Notes: generated by a model from the sequence alone, not told the origin. Positions 42,515-54,565 are shown, counted from the stretch's first letter. The stretch is DNA of 64,000 bases from Lolium rigidum (GCF_022539505.1 NC_061508.1:90561276-90625275), one strand, 5' to 3'. Made by a program: numbers and translations.

Positions 42515-45500
42515 TCAACGAGACGTCTTCTTGAGCGGCTTCGGGAACGGCTTGTACAAGTCCTTCGTCGTCCACGTCCTTCCATCACCCTGCTTATGTA
42601 GGCGTTCTTCGATATCCCTCTTAGGCAACGCTCTGGCTGCGTGTAAGAGCCCCGATCCGTTGGATACATATTGTAAGATAATTTCCGAGAGCTTTACTTG
42701 GATGCGATGGAAGTCTTCTCTAAGATCATCATCACTGATTTCCCCCGACATTTTAATGGGGTCTCTCTTACTAGGTGGCAGAGATATCATCTCTGCATCC
42801 TCGACAAACCCTTTAAGGTGATGGAGGACATAGAAGGCCTCCTTAATGCTGCCAGCGGGCTGCTTGATACAAGGGAAGTTGATCACGTGCTTGAACCCGA
42901 TCTTTTTAGTGTCCGGCCTGATATATTGCCCATTCTTGTCGAAGGTGCCTCCACTTTTGGAGTAGCCAAGGATAGCCTCATCGAGAACACCCCTTATTCT
43001 CCTGTAGTCTTTCTTCGTCGTCGTACTCGACGAGTCGAAATACTTGGGCTAGTGACCACTTTGGATCTAGGATGATGAGTGTGCAGTATTTGTCCCTGCT
43101 CAACACATGCAATTGAAATGGAATGTTGGAAATGATCGGCAATGGAAGAAATATATAAGAAAGCATAAGTTACGACGGCCGTGAGCGGATGTGTACTTAC
43201 TCGGGAAAGACGAGCGGAAGAATGGTGTTGCTCTCTTTGTGCATGAGCATGAAGTTCTGGAGGTACCGCACCGCCTTGGTCTGTGTCCTTGAGCCGTCCT
43301 GCAGCTGGCTATCGCGCATGTAGTAGGGATCCGCTACCGCGATGTGGCGGGGTCTCTCTCTGTTTATCTTCATCTGAAGATTGATCGCGTATAGGCGGAC
43401 CAAGTTATAGTCGAGCCGTTTCGAGTGAAATAGATTGAAGACGTCCTCGAACGCTACGAAGAAGATATCCGCGGGGTCTTCATTGACGAAGTTCTGGTTG
43501 GACGGCACCTTGACCGAGAACACCGAGTAATTTGGATCCTTTTCTTTAAGAAGGACGCTCTCTTGATAATGAATAGAGTGCTGCAAAGGGAGCATTTGTC
43601 CACTTGCGAGGTGTTCCATGTCCGGAGGCAGTATAGGTTTACCAGCTTCATGACACCGGGGCAAGCCATCCGGTGTAGGTGGTACCATGTCGTCGGCCCG
43701 GATCCTCTTAGGAGCGGGCTGGCTCGAAGATGCGCCCTTCTTGGCTCCTCTCTTCCTTCCCTTCTTCACCCGACCTACGGGGGTGCTTGTGGTGCCGATG
43801 GTGGTGCTTCGGGTGCTTGGTGGTGCTTACGAGGTTGCTTGGGGTTGATTTGGGTGGCTCCCCGATGATCGTCTTACGCAGCGTGTTAGGGCTGAAAACG
43901 GTAGCGAGGCTTGACTTGAGCTGGATTGCCGGCCTCCGGAGGAGTGTCTTGAGAAAGACCCGTGAAGACCGAGCGCTGCTTCGTGACCGTAGGGGGACGA
44001 CTAAGTTGATCGCCGTGTGTGCGGAAGGCTTGTTCATCCATAGGAGGCATGTACATATCTTGGCTGCGGGCGCCGGTGTTGATGTAGGCATCGATGTCAT
44101 CATCATCATCTACATCGTTGCCATCAAGTGGCGCCATGTCCTGGACCTTAGGTGGTGGCGGTTGCGATGCCGCCGCTTGGCGTACCGTGCGTCTAGTAGA
44201 CGGTCGTTGCGGTAGCGCTCCCAACAAGCTGTTTGTGGCGTCCGGTGGTGACGGCGATCGTCGGTTCCTTCCGGGTGGCGGCGGCGACCGCCGGTTCCTT
44301 CGAGGGTAGTGGGGGCGGCGACCGCCGTTTCCTTAAGGGTGTCGTCGGCGCCGGCGATCTTGGGCCGGATGATAGGGGAGGTGGCGCCGGTGCTTTTCTT
44401 ACCACTCGGAAGACCCACCCCCCGGACGAATGCTGGTTCTTCGGCCATGTCATAAGCCATGAGGTGCAATCCACAAGGGGCAAAACGTCGCCTTCTTACG
44501 TGCCCGGAGGTTGAAAGGGGGGATGGCGTAGCGGTACTCCGGCACTACCATTACCAACTTGACCTTCGCCACGTCTTCCGCCAATGTAGCGCCGTGCATA
44601 ACGCGGGAAGCCATGACATAGCCGCTAGCAACTTCCACCAACTTGCCGCCGGGCTCCACCGTTTGCGAAGTATGCATTGTTCATCCTGAGTCGGGGCGCC
44701 ATGTTGGGCATCGTGAGATGGCGATCACGAAAGGCATATATAGTTAAAGAAGATGACGCGAAGGAGTAACTAATGAGTTTACCTCCTTGATGGCGTCGAT
44801 CTCGGCTACTTGTCGATACAAGGGCGGCGGTTGGGGGCGTCGATGCGACCGGTTGGAGCTGCGGCGGCGGTTGGAGCTGCGGCGGCGTCCGGTGGAGCCC
44901 GACGCCGGCGTCGGGTGGAGCGGCAACGTCGGCGACACGTGGAAGCTTGAGTTGCTGCCGCTAATGCTGGGCACATGTATCGGCCCCACTTGACCTCCCG
45001 CATTCCAAGCGGCTAACCCCTCCATCAACCCGGGGGGATGATCCGCCGGATCTTCTCGTCCAATAACTTGTTCATCATCTCCGTGTTCTCCACGGGCTTT
45101 TCGGCCACCGAGCTTCTCTAGTGACTCCACCTTCTTCTTCGGCTCCCGAACCTCGGATTTATCCTTAGCCGATGACCTCCTCTCCAGCTTTCTCGTCTTG
45201 GCATCCGATCCGTAGTACTCGGATAGCTTCATACTTGTGCCAAAGCCGGACACACGGCCACCCGACGTCGGTGGCTTGTCTAGCTCCCTGTCCTTGTATT
45301 TGTTCATCGCCCTGTTGAAAGGCGTTTCCCACGGTTCCGTCGACCCACGGGACGACGGGCCAGCCTTCGTCAACTCTTCATCCTTCGAGACAAAGGAACT
45401 TAAGGTTAGCCCATTTGGCTTCATTGCCTAATAAGATGAGCGAAATAATATAGAACTATCCTTACCGGGTACTTCTCGAAATCCCTCACGTCTTCGTGAT

Positions 45501-46486
45501 CCGTAATAAATTCCCCGTCTTCCGGTCTAAGTAGTAGCGGGACCGGACAAAGTTCCTAGCTTTGTTCATCCTGGATTTTGTGCCGGGGTTTTCTTTCCCC
45601 GGACGTACCATCTCGGCATCCTCCTTGTCCCAAGTGGGCTGTTTTCCTCGGTAACCGCCGCTTCCGCAATGGTGGGTCCCTAAGTTCAAATCCCGCATTT
45701 TCTTCCCCCGGGCGGTCCATTTTTTAACAGCGTCACTACTGTAAGTAAGACTTGAATGCATTAAAGTCTTCTAAGGAGAGCGACGGGTCTTTGCTACTTA
45801 TCCTCTCCCAGCTTTCACCGGCCTCGATCTTTCCCTTCAGCCGGTTCTTCCAGCTGCTCAAGGCGGTGCTCATCTTCGTGAGAGCTAAAGAGTCCACCTT
45901 CTTATTGAACGGCTCCGGGAACGTGTATCGTTGGTGAAGCTTCTGGAGGAGGGATTGGGCGATAGCCTCGTTCTCCTTGCTTCTGAGGTCCTGAGTTAGG
46001 ATCGGCACGGTTTCACGGACGATGCACCCTAGTTGCATGCCGTACCCTTTGGCAACCCACGAAGGCTCGATCGGTAGGCCACTTTCGGAGACTACCGTGA
46101 CAGCATCGGTGATGTTGGCGAGCACTTGCGGCCTCCGATCCCTCCTTGGCCTCCTCGCCGTCCTCTTCTTCTTACCCTCCTGAGGGTTGCCGCCGCTATC
46201 ACCTTCCGTGCGGTTGGCCGTGTTCTCTTCACCGGTCGTCTCTTCACCGGTCTGGGCGGCGTCGTCCCAGGTATCGTCATCGTCGCCGGTGTCGGCGGCG
46301 GCCCCGGCCCTCTCCCTCGGAGGCGGTGTCCCGGCCCTCTCCCTCGGAGGCGGCGTCCCGGCCCTCTTCCTCATCGTCGGGCGACTCGGCGGCGGCCTTC
46401 GGGGCTGCTCGTAGCCCTCCCGAAGTCCTTGTTGGCCTCTCTCGCTTCTTCGTTCGGCTCCTGGGCTTAGAAGTGTTGCCCGACAT
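42515..46486 (-). pseudogene. TNPA / ULP1-like second gene of CACTA-2
   Basis: The minus-strand ATG at 46486 opens MSGNTSKPRSRTKKRERPTR, followed by a repeat of RERAGTPPP and acidic residues. The Transposase_24-like part reads ANITDAVTVVSESGLPIEPS, TKMSTALSSWKNRLKGKIEA (45.8-46.1 kb), THHCGSGGYRGKQPTWDKED and ARNFVRSRYYLDRKTG (45.5-45.7 kb). Then come KYKDRELDKPPTSGGRVSGF, a low-complexity middle, DDIDAYINTGARSQDMYMPP, AKKGASSSQPAPKRIRADDM and FNLFHSKRLDYNLVRLYAIN (43.2-43.8 kb). It ends with a ULP1-like region and TWTTKDLYKPFPKPLKK near 42515. Several joins look like introns. Others, near 46.37, 44.1 and 43.0 kb, look like frameshifts. A role with TNP2 in binding the subterminal repeats is expected from the family. 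Confidence 0.75.
42600..43200 (-). other. ULP1-like domain lacking expected protease residues
   Basis: Read on the minus strand in two frames: RDKYCTLIILDPKWS, then FDSSSTTTKKDYRRIRGVLD, GYSKSGGTFDKNGQYIRPDT, INFPCIKQPAGSIKEAFYVL and HHLKGFVEDAEM. The position where ULP1 proteases have Cys-Gly (CGFYV in CACTA-1) reads Glu-Ala (KEAFYV). The HW or HF motif before the hydrophobic strand is replaced by YCT. The Asp (FDSS) and Gln (KQPAG) remain. The domain is therefore probably a pseudoprotease. Confidence 0.6.
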
Positions 46487-46599
46487 GTTTATTTGCACTT
46501 CATTAAAAAGAGGCAACAAGTTAGTACAAAAGTCAACCAGAAAATTCGGCATGACTTTTGCTAATTTTTCTACGTAGGAATGCCCATTTCTCAACCGAA

Positions 46600-49250
46600 A
46601 CAGAAGTTAATCAACGCTTCGGGAGAAATGGGCAACTCAATGAAATCCCTGCAAAAATATCCACCATATATCGACCATAAAAACTTGCCCATCTACAATA
46701 CATCAAACAAAAGCCAACATAAACCTGGAGCATCTATTTCAGCATATTTTTTAACCTAGCTGGAGTAGTACAACAACAATGACTTTCTTAACCTGGAGCA
46801 TCTACCACCGGAGCACTACCACCGGAGCACTAGAAATGCGGAGCACTACCACCGGAGCACTACAAATGCGGAGCACTACACAACCTGGAGCACTACAAAA
46901 ACCAGAGTACATTAAAGCTAGCACTTCACAAAGATATATGAGCAGTACCATTGGTACAGCATATAGCGAACACTTGCACAAAAGCATATACAAGATAATG
47001 AGCATGAGCATGAGCATGATCATTTCATAAATGAATTCAAATAGTAGCATTTCATGTACTAGTAGCATTATAGAGCATAAACAAGCATACAAGCTTATAG
47101 AGCAAGCCAACCGGTAGCTACGCCAACATGTGACTTCAAATGAAAATGCTATTATTCCGAGATATAATTAAATAGCGAAGCTTGAGCATCATATGGAAAT
47201 GCTAGTGACTTCAAATGAAAATGCTATTACTCATAAATATACATTACAAAAGGCGGTAGCTAGTGACTTAAATTTTTTATAAATTCAAAGAGAATTATAC
47301 CAATAACTAATCAAATTTTAGTAGATAATTACTTAAATTTAAAAAGGCGATATAGAGCAAGCCAACCGGTAGCTACGCCAACATTTGAGCATGAGCATCA
47401 TTTAACCTTACATTACATACATTATTTCCTACCATACGCATAGAAGCATTACATAAACCCTTTTATTCATCATTGCATGGAAGCATTACATCAACCCTTA
47501 CATTACATAATTATTCAGACAACCTAGGACACACTAAAACTAGATGGCTGAAACTACAACTAACTACAACAAACTGGGATAGCAAATCTTTGATTTTTTT
47601 CATGCCCTTCCTCAGCCAGCACAAGATAACTCCAGCTTTAACCTTTTCTTCAAGATTTGGTTCTACATAGTAGGGCAACACCTCTGTGGGTCCTCCTTCC
47701 CTCAGCGATGCTTATACTTTTTCGGTTTGATCTTGCCCTTAGGTCCGGATTTTGGAGCCGGGAGAGCTTGTGTAGTGTATGTGAACACACCTAAGCTGGT
47801 TCAAGCCATCTGCTGCTTCTTCTTCCCCGAACACTGGCAGCGAAGCTTCCCTCTCTTGCACACTTCTCCTACGATACACTAGCAACTCCTTGTCTGCCCT
47901 ACCCATAGAAAAAGTCTTGGAAAGAGTGGCATCCCTAGAGCCGGAGGCACCAAGGGAGCCGGTGCTCCTCCTCTTTGCACTCCGGGACGGAGTTGTCCAT
48001 GTTTGGTGTGGTTTTCGGGTTCACTACACTAGGCATTTATATAGGATGGAGGGCATGCACGAGAGGGTATGAGAACACAAGCTGAACAGGTTGTGTTACA
48101 TAGGACAATGCCATCGGTTTCTTTTTTGAATTGTGATGTCAATCCACAAGAGGGAGAATATTCTCCAAAATGGGTCGGAGACAAGCCATTGGGAATATTC
48201 CCCAAAATAGGTCGAGAGAGCACTGTCCATTCTTGCTAGGCGAGAGGCATTTTTGGTTCGGAGGAATATTCTTGCTAGGGCGAGAGGTGGCCGGAGGTGA
48301 ATTAACCCAAGCATTTTCATTTTCTAAACCTAGGCGGTAGCATTTCATTTTATTAACAAATCCTAGGTAGTAGCATTTCATTTTATTAACCCAAGCATTT
48401 TCTTTTTCTAAACCTAAATTTTCTACTGCCAACAAAATAGCAAGAACTTTATTAGCTCTAGTGCAAGCAATGAATTAAAAAAACAACAACCAATGAATTA
48501 AAAAAAATAGCAAGCAATAAATTAAATAGCATTTGACTGCATCATTTGCATTTACATTTAAACCAGTAGCATCATTTGCATGAACAAGAGAACCTAAATC
48601 AATTTCTAGCTTGTACATTTCATCATTTCATCATAGCATCATTTCCATTTAAACCAGTAGCATCATTAGCTTTCACCAAGAATTGCTAACAAATCCTAGC
48701 AATAACATATACATACTACACTACAGCATGCCACCAAAGTAGATATAGGTCATTTGTTTCTACATTCATTTTGCTACAACATTATTCTTGATAGCAAGTA
48801 GCTTTTTATCTGCTAAGTTTCTACTGCATTCATTTGCTACAACATTAGCTTGTTCATTTTTGTTTGCTACTGCATTCATACTAACCCTCTTTTGACTCTC
48901 TCTTACAAAGAAAATTGAGGTGTTCTTGAAATTCTATTTGACTACAGCAGCACTACAACCTAGTTTTTTTTTGTTTTGCTACAACCTATTTGACTACGAC
49001 GGCACTACAACCTAGTTTTTCTTGAAATTCAATTTGACTACGGCAGCACTACTGCATTCATTTGCTACTCGATGCATTTTATTGAACCAACCAAACAACT
49101 AATGGAGATGCACATTTGAGCAATCCATAGCAGCATTGCAAGGAGATGCACATTTGAGCAATCCATAGCAACATTGCAAGCAATCCATAGCAACTAGGCT
49201 AGCCGGAGAGGGAATTCGAAGCAGCATTGCAAGGAGAGCATTCACTGGGG
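46600..49250. other. First intron region of the CACTA-2 second gene, repeat-rich
   Basis: No gene is recognised. Visible repeats: GGAGCACTAC units with ACCACC or AAATGC spacers (46799-46890); a 33-bp perfect repeat beginning ATAGAGCAAGCCAACCGG at about 47097 and 47351; GTAGCATTTCATTTTATTAAC at about 48340 and 48370; and a 39-bp tandem duplication starting GGAGATGCACATTTGAGC at 49103 and 49141. The stretch is AT-rich and lies between the presumed leader donor (about 49306) and the ATG at 46486. Confidence 0.55.
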
Positions 49251-49306
49251 AGGTGAGAGGGGCAGGGGACAGGGGAGTGGGGAGGACAGGGGAGAGGAGC
49301 TCTCAC

Positions 49307-49625
49307 CGAACGGGTGGCGGCGGCGGCGGGTGTCCTCCTCCTCCTCCTCGGTGGCGGCGGCGGCTCGGGCGTCCTCCTCCTCCTCGATGGCGGCGGCGGC
49401 TCGGGCGTCCTCCTCCTCCTCGGTGGCGGCGGCGGCTCGGGCGTCCTCCTCCTCCTCGGTGGCGGCGGCGGCTCGGGCGTCCTCCTCCTCAGCAGCGGCG
49501 GCGCTAGGCGGTGGCTCTAGGCGGTGGCGACGGCCTAGGCGGTGGTGGCGGTTGCGCGAGAGAAGGTGTGGCGCTAGGGTTGTGAGTGACTGAGTGGGGA
49601 AGAAACTGCTGTTGATCGAGTTATT
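49307..49625 (-). other. GC-rich 5' leader of the CACTA-2 second gene with 36-bp minisatellite
   Basis: On the minus strand the leader contains AACCCTAGCGCCAC and ends in a donor-like CGTTCG|GTGAG near 49306. Within it a 36-bp unit, GGTGGCGGCGGCGGCTCGGG plus CGTCCTCCTCCTCCTC on the plus strand, repeats about four and a half times (49317-49495). The plus-strand open frames here are triplet-repeat artefacts. The position mirrors the GC leader of CACTA-1. Confidence 0.6.
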
Positions 49626-49634
49626 TCACCAAGT

Positions 49635-49765
49635 GTCCAAATTCTGTGGCGCATCCCTCTCGGTGCGCCACGGAGTAAGCTTTACGTGGCGCATCAACAA
49701 CGACATGCGCCACGGAATTCCTTATTTACGTGGCGCACCTAGCGGGAGTGCGCCACGGAATTTAG
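49635..49765. repeat. Internal palindrome cluster of CACTA-2
   Basis: Three units of the subterminal type lie here: TCTGTGGCGCATCC with GGTGCGCCACGGA, TACGTGGCGCATC with ATGCGCCACGGA, and TACGTGGCGCACC with GTGCGCCACGGA. They are 4.4 kb or more from either end. They sit immediately upstream (minus strand) of the GC-rich leader of the second gene, as in CACTA-1. Confidence 0.85.
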
Positions 49766-49812
49766 ACACTTAGCAAAACAAAACGGTTTACTACTTGTGT
49801 CTTGACGGATAC

Positions 49813-49891
49813 ATAGCACTAGTCTAGTGGTTAAGGCCAATGTTAGGCGGTTAGTAGCCAGGTTCGAACCCCTGGCTGCCACACAATTTTT
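49813..49891 (+). promoter_or_regulatory. tRNA-like Pol III control region (A box, B box, T-run)
   Basis: TAGTCTAGTGG (49820-49830) matches the A-box consensus and GGTTCGAACCC (49861-49871) the B-box consensus. A TTTTT run follows at 49887-49891. CCAGG and CCTGG around the B box form a T-arm-like stem with an 8-nt loop. No matching 5' acceptor strand is found, so it is not a functional tRNA. It may be a SINE head or a tRNA relic within CACTA-2. Confidence 0.6.
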
Positions 49892-50092
49892 ATTCCTTTT
49901 TTCATATTTTAGTTACATTTCAATAAATAACACAACATTATTTAGTAATTAGTAGAGAGAATTATAAATTACTTGTCTCATACAAACATGTTTTTGTTTC
50001 TCTCACACACACATGCATGTACTTGTCTAACACACACACTCACACACATGTGATAGACCAAAAAAAGATCTTCTTCGTCATGGCAACGAGCT

Positions 50093-53000
50093 CTAGCGTC
50101 TCTTCGCAATCTTCTTGCCCTTTCGGTTGTTGGCGGTTGAATACTTTATGCCGGCCACCTTGAGATTTCTTCGCGTGAACGGACAACCTTTAGAGGGTAG
50201 GGAGGTCTTCCTTCTTACTTTACTAGTAGTAGGCATGTCGAAGTGCTGTCGAATTCCTCCTCCATCTTCGGGTCACCGTTCTTGTCCAAGTCTTCCTCGT
50301 TGGCGTCTCCTTGCATTCCTATGATGCTCCTCTTGCCCCTCCTCACGACAACACGGCTAGGCCTCGACGGATCGGTGATGAAGAAGCATTGGTCAACTTG
50401 GCTACCGAGTACCCATGGCTCATTTTTCGCGGATGCGTTCTTCGATTTTGCATCGGGTATAACCATGGTTGTGAAATATCGGCCTTCTTTTCGACCTTCT
50501 TGGCCCATCTCACACGAAACATTGGCACCGTCTCTCCACGGTAATTGAGCTCCCATATCTCCTCGATCCTTCCAAAAAATCTTTCCTTGACATTAGTCTC
50601 GTCATCGGCGTATGACGAGCATAGTTACTCCTGAGTTTTGATTTTCACTATTTCTGTCCTTTTCCTCGGTGTAGAATGCTGTAACCGTTGATGTCGTACC
50701 CACGATAGGTCCTTACGTTATGCGCGGGTCCCTGTGATAAGGTGTATATGAGTTTTTCATCTTCGGTAGAAGGCGTATTTCTCCGTGCTTCAACCGAGTT
50801 GAGTTTGCTTGAACCAACGCGTGAAGCTGGAGTTGTGCTTTTTGGTTACGTCTCCCATCTTCCTCGGCCGGCTCATATCGATGTAATTCTGCTCGACCAT
50901 GCTTTTGTGCTCTTGCACGAAAGGTTCGATCGGTTTTAAGTGTTGTGGCGCGACCCGGTGAGCCCTGTCAAAGTCGTCGCGTCGATTTTCAATGCCGACA
51001 TGGACTGAGCGGTAGCCCTCGCGGTGACCGACTCCGGCGAGCCTCCCGAGGTGCGTCCGGGGGTAGACCAACATGATCCTCGTCGTCCTCGGTGCTTAGA
51101 TAATTCCGGCAGAAGGAGATGCACTCGTAGGTTAGAAACCCCTTGGCCATGCTTGCGTACGGACGGGCCCTATTGCGAACGTATCCTTTCATGACACCGT
51201 TCCGCCTTTCGAAAGGCATCATGTTGTGGAGGAACGTTGGGCCGAGCTGCTTGATGTCTTCAACGACATGGAGAAGGAGATGGACGCATATATCACGGAA
51301 TGCGGGCGGGAAGTAAATCTCGAGCTCACATAGTATCACCACGATCTCATCCTGTAGCATCTTGAGCTGCCTCACGCCGATCGACTTCCCGGTGATAACG
51401 TCAAAAAAGTTGCATAGGCCAAACAGCGTATCACGGACGTGCTCGTCCATTATGCCTCGGATCGCAACGGGAAGTATACTGCGTCATTAGCACGTGGCAA
51501 TCGTGAGACTTCATCCCGGTGAACCTCTTCTTCGCTACGTCCGGATATCTGCTTATATTCCCCGAGTAACCGTGAGGAACTTTCACTCCTAGGAGGCACT
51601 GAAAAGCTGCTCGAGCTCCTCCGGACTCGTTGTGAAGCGAGCAGCGGGAAGGCTGCACCGCGTTCTTCTTAGCCCTTTTACGGAGACGTTGAGTCCCTTC
51701 CGTCGATCATCATCATCATCATCATCGTCGGTATCGGGGGCTTGAAGATCTTTCACTGATGCCAAAATGTTTAAGATCGTATCTTGCTTTCGGTCCATCC
51801 TTGGACTTTTCCGAGTTGCAAAGAGTGCCAAGCGGACTCTCGGTAACGTTCTTCGTAATGTGCATGACATCGAGGTCGTGGGGCGTGTGGAGGACCTTCC
51901 GAGTACTCCAAGTCGTGGAAAACAGACCTCGCTTTCCATACACCGAGGAGCGGCTCTGGCTTCGGTCGCTTCTTTCCCGGCGCTGGGCACTCCTTCCAAT
52001 TTTTCAGAAGATCATCGATTTCTGCGCCGCTCCTCGGGTGTGGGGGTCCATCGGGCTCATCTTTACCATTGAACAGATCACCGCGTTTTCTCCACGGGTG
52101 ATCCATGCGAAGCCACCTTCGAGCACCTAGGTAGACGGTTTTCGAGGACCCGGGATCCCTTGGTAGTTGTAGATGCGGGGTATCGTCCATGCACTTCACA
52201 CGGCCGTTGAATCCGTGGCCCACACAGGCGGATACATATGCGTAACCGAGGATAGTCCGTGACCGTCGTGATCAACGCGGCTCTCATATCGAAATAAGTT
52301 CTAGTGTAGGCGTCCCACGTACGGGGTGGCGTCTTCCACAACGTGTCTAACTCCTCTTTCAGCAGCCCGAGATACAAATGCATGTCGACACCTGGTTGTT
52401 TCGGCCCCTGAATGAGAATACTCAGGTGTATGTACCTTTGCTTGGTGCACAGCCACGGGGGTAGGTTGTAAGGCCATACAAACACGGAGCCGGGTGCTAT
52501 GCGTGCTACTGCGGTTGCCGAACGGATTGAGTCCATCGGTGCTCATACCCGGCCTCGATGTTCCTTGCGTCGCCCCGAACCTAGGGAAGGCGATGTCCAA
52601 TGCTTGCCATCGTCCCGGCGTGCGAAGGGTGTGTCGGCATATAGCCCATCTCCGGATCTTCTTCGGGCTTCGCCTTTCCGCGTGCCATTGCATGAGCTTT
52701 GCTTCCTTAGGGTCCACGAAATACCGCTGCGGACGGGGAGTGATAGGAAAGTACCATACCACCTTTCGAGGTACCTTCTTGTTCCCAACCTTGTACCGTC
52801 CGTGGCCACACACCGGACATGTGGTTCTGTCCTTGTACTCGCACCTATAAATCACACAATCATTAATGCGGGCGTGGTATTTTTCGTGCGGTAGGTCAAG
52901 GGGACACACGACTTTCTTGGCCTCCTCGGTACTACTTGGCAATGTGTTCCCCTCCGGGAGACGATCGTGCCAGAATTTTAAGTTCTTGTCTGAAGCTGGA

Positions 53001-53597
53001 ATCGGTCCACTTGTTACGCGTCTTCATCTGCGGGTAATCAAGCGTTACATGCAAGCGCGTATCCTGCGGACGACACCCGGGAAAGATCGGAGTCATCCCG
53101 TCTTTCTCCATTTGCGACAGCTTGGCTCTCTCTCTAGCTGCAACTCTATCGTTGCTCGTCTCCTGGAGGAGAAGATCTTGAACATGAGAGTCCCGCAAGG
53201 CCGAAATTGGCGGGGTCGCGCCGGAATCTTCTTCTTCATCATGATGATGTTCTCCGCCGGCATCTTCTTCTTCATGATGATCTTCTCCGCCGACTTCTTC
53301 TTCATGATGATAGTCCCCGTCGGCATGATGATAGTCTTCTTCATGATGATAGTCATCTCGCTCGACATGGTCTTCATGCGCACCATTTGATGGGGCCGGC
53401 CGCGCCTGGTTGTCTTGCATGAAACCGCGCCTCGGCGGAGTGCTCCTCCGGTTGTCCGGAATCGGGGTTGATCCAGCGCTCGAGTTTGCATGATCGACAC
53501 GGACATCTTATCTGGCGCCTATTGTTCCGAATCATGTCCTCCTTCGCGTCTATCTTGTATCTAGAGATTCGAGCGGAACTCATCGAGAGGACCATGC
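50093..53597 (-). pseudogene. TNP2: TNP2-type transposase of CACTA-2, frameshifted
   Basis: On the minus strand the protein opens MVLSMSSARISRYKIDAKED (ATG at 53597) after an acceptor TTTGCAG; a leader exon with donor GTGAGT lies near 53.92 kb. Then come RQIRCPCRSCK, an Asp/His/Glu-rich stretch (53.2-53.4 kb), EEAKKVVCPLDLPHEKYHAR with CPVCGHGRYK (52.8-52.9 kb), STDGLNPFGN, YNLPPWLCTKQRYIHLSILI with QGPKQPGVDMHLYL (52.4-52.5 kb), and DLDVMHITKNVTESPLGTL (51.85 kb). Further on are the FLHNMMPFERRNGVMKGYVR block (51.2 kb) and the DUF4216-like VNVPMFRVRWAKK (50.5 kb). The Lys-rich end NRKGKKIAKRR stops at 50093. Many frame changes make it a pseudogene. Confidence 0.88.
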
Positions 53598-54164
53598 TTG
53601 CCTGCAAATGGTATACATAGAACAGGAAATTAGAACCGCACCAAATGCACACACATGCATGGGCCGTACCTCTCCTCAAGGTATTACATGGAGCGGAAAA
53701 TTCGGCATGACCTCTCCTCAAAGTAGGACATATGGGTAGTGCAAAACTTGCCGAAACGGAAATGAATCAACATTTCGGCAAACATCCATGCACCACACCG
53801 GCACACACACAAGCGCTTCGCCTGCAACAAGCATCCATACACACGACGGCCACACAAGATCTACAAGCATATGCATGTCTCCTCCAAGCATATGTATGTC
53901 TCCTCCAACTACTCACCTTCTAGATTCGATACCGAGACGAGACCGCGATCGATGAGTTCGAGAGGAGGAGAGAGTATGGAGAGCCTTCTCCTCAACTCCA
54001 ATTAAGTATCAACCAAAGTAAGTGCAATAAATACCCAAGCAAGTGAAAAGTAGAGTCAAAATGGTATGAGAGAGAAGGGGGGACGAGCTAGATGGAGGAA
54101 GAAGAATGGCTTGTGTAGTGTGGTAGGTGGGAGGTTGGCTCACTTTTGTATATCTGGTTCGCTA

Positions 54165-54535
54165 ATTCTGTGGCGCACCGACCTAAGTGCGCCACAGAAT
54201 ACCTTATTTATGTGGCGCACCGAGCGCAGTGCGCCACAGAATACCTTATTTCTGTGGCGCACCAAATACAATGCGCCACAGAATAACTTATTTTTGTGGC
54301 GCACTGTTGCCGTGCGCCACAGAAGAAGTAATTTCTGTGGCGCACCTCGGTTTGTGCGCCATAGAAATAGTAAAACCAATGATTGGGGCTGACAGGTTGT
54401 GGGGCCCACCAAATTTTTGTGGCGCACGGTTCAGTAGTGCGCCACAAAATTAAGCTATTTCTGTGGCGCACCGTGCCTTGTGCGCCACAAAATAAGTTTC
54501 CGTGGCGCATTCAAAACGGTGCGCCACAGAACTAA
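54165..54535. repeat. Right subterminal palindromic repeats of CACTA-2
   Basis: About seven units pair TGTGGCGCACC with GTGCGCCACAG at roughly 50-bp spacing: 54170, 54211, 54255, 54295, 54336, 54418, 54460 and 54500 are approximate unit starts. They lie upstream of the TNP2 leader. The loops differ between units while the arms are conserved. Confidence 0.88.
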
Positions 54536-54565
54536 GCTTCGCCTATAAGGGTTTTCCTACTAGTG

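Larger units (their letters stand above)
41503..54565 (-). mobile_element. CACTA-2: complete En/Spm-type DNA transposon
   Basis: The ends CACTAGTAGGAAAAGCCTC and, inverted, CACTAGTAGGAAAACCCTTA define a 13.06-kb element with target duplication GAG (41500-41502 and 54566-54568). Genes run on the minus strand. From the right: subterminal palindromes, TNP2, a tRNA-like Pol III signal, an internal palindrome cluster, a GC-rich leader with a 36-bp minisatellite, a TNPA/ULP1-like gene, a small hybrid-binding-domain ORF, and left subterminal palindromes. The palindromes are built on GTGGCGCAC with GTGCGCCAC, unlike CACTA-1, so this is a different family. TNP2 and the second gene are both frameshifted. 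Confidence 0.95.

Noticed and set aside
49253..49593. Arg/Pro/Gly- or Ser/Ala-rich proteins from the 49.3-49.6 kb plus strand
   Set aside because: They are translations of a 36-bp GC minisatellite in what looks like the opposite-strand leader of a CACTA gene.
49820..49880. Functional tRNA gene
   Set aside because: A and B boxes are present but the acceptor stem cannot pair, the T loop has 8 nt and no anticodon arm is evident.
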